A stretch of DNA of 8,210 nt from Flavobacteriales bacterium (lineage in GTDB: Bacteria > Bacteroidota > Bacteroidia > Flavobacteriales_F > PHOS-HE28): positions 1-8,210 of the forward strand of contig JADZGG010000312.1 of the NCBI GenBank assembly GCA_020854015.1, written 5' to 3'. The notes beneath the pieces were generated by a model that searched no databases, was not told the origin of the DNA, and saw only the letters and a program-made list of their open reading frames with translations. Below are positions 6,598 through 8,210 of the stretch, one piece after another. Both the position numbers and the translations under genes were made by a program. Each line of letters opens with the position of its first letter. Position 1 is the first letter of the stretch.

Positions 6598-8210
<1,613 letters not shown>

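Overview
The window looks like chromosomal DNA from a fairly GC-rich member of the Bacteroidota, perhaps Flavobacteriales-like. This is an inference from several signs: an exact match to the Bacteroidota -7 promoter motif (TAnnTTTG) before the first gene, almost no Shine-Dalgarno sequences, a Bacteroidota-style DsbD whose thioredoxin motif is CVNC, an ORF6N-domain gene, and a secreted protein with a TonB C-terminal domain. A heptose biosynthesis gene (gmhA) and periplasmic thiol-redox proteins point to a Gram-negative envelope.

Layout: six genes run on the plus strand and one on the minus strand. Positions 73-3002 hold a two-gene redox operon: a small exported protein made of one DsbD-alpha-like domain, then, five bases later, an 825-residue DsbD with two further alpha domains, an eight-helix membrane domain and a thioredoxin domain. 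Positions 3107-3637 hold an ORF6N-domain protein of phage-associated ancestry; its coding sequence contains a perfect 29-base hairpin. Positions 3653-5795 hold gmhA (phosphoheptose isomerase) and a ComM/YifB AAA+ ATPase separated by four bases. Positions 5860-6525 hold an exported protein with a MORN/YwqK-like segment and a TonB C-terminal domain. A perfect 12-bp hairpin at 6553-6578 lies between this gene and the convergent 3' half of secA, which runs off the right edge.

How the genes fit together: the window is mostly envelope housekeeping. DsbD passes electrons from cytoplasmic thioredoxin to periplasmic substrates, GmhA starts ADP-heptose synthesis for lipopolysaccharide (and the ADP-heptose metabolite pool), SecA drives export, and ComM remodels incoming DNA during transformation. 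These functions do not form one obvious pathway.

I see no mobile element ends, CRISPR array, tRNA or rRNA, and no convincing unknown defence or biosynthetic system. The most unusual items are the three DsbD-alpha domains in one operon and the perfect inverted repeat inside the ORF6N gene. There is no gene-free stretch longer than 300 bases; the gaps are 1-72, 3003-3106, 5796-5859 and 6526-6597.
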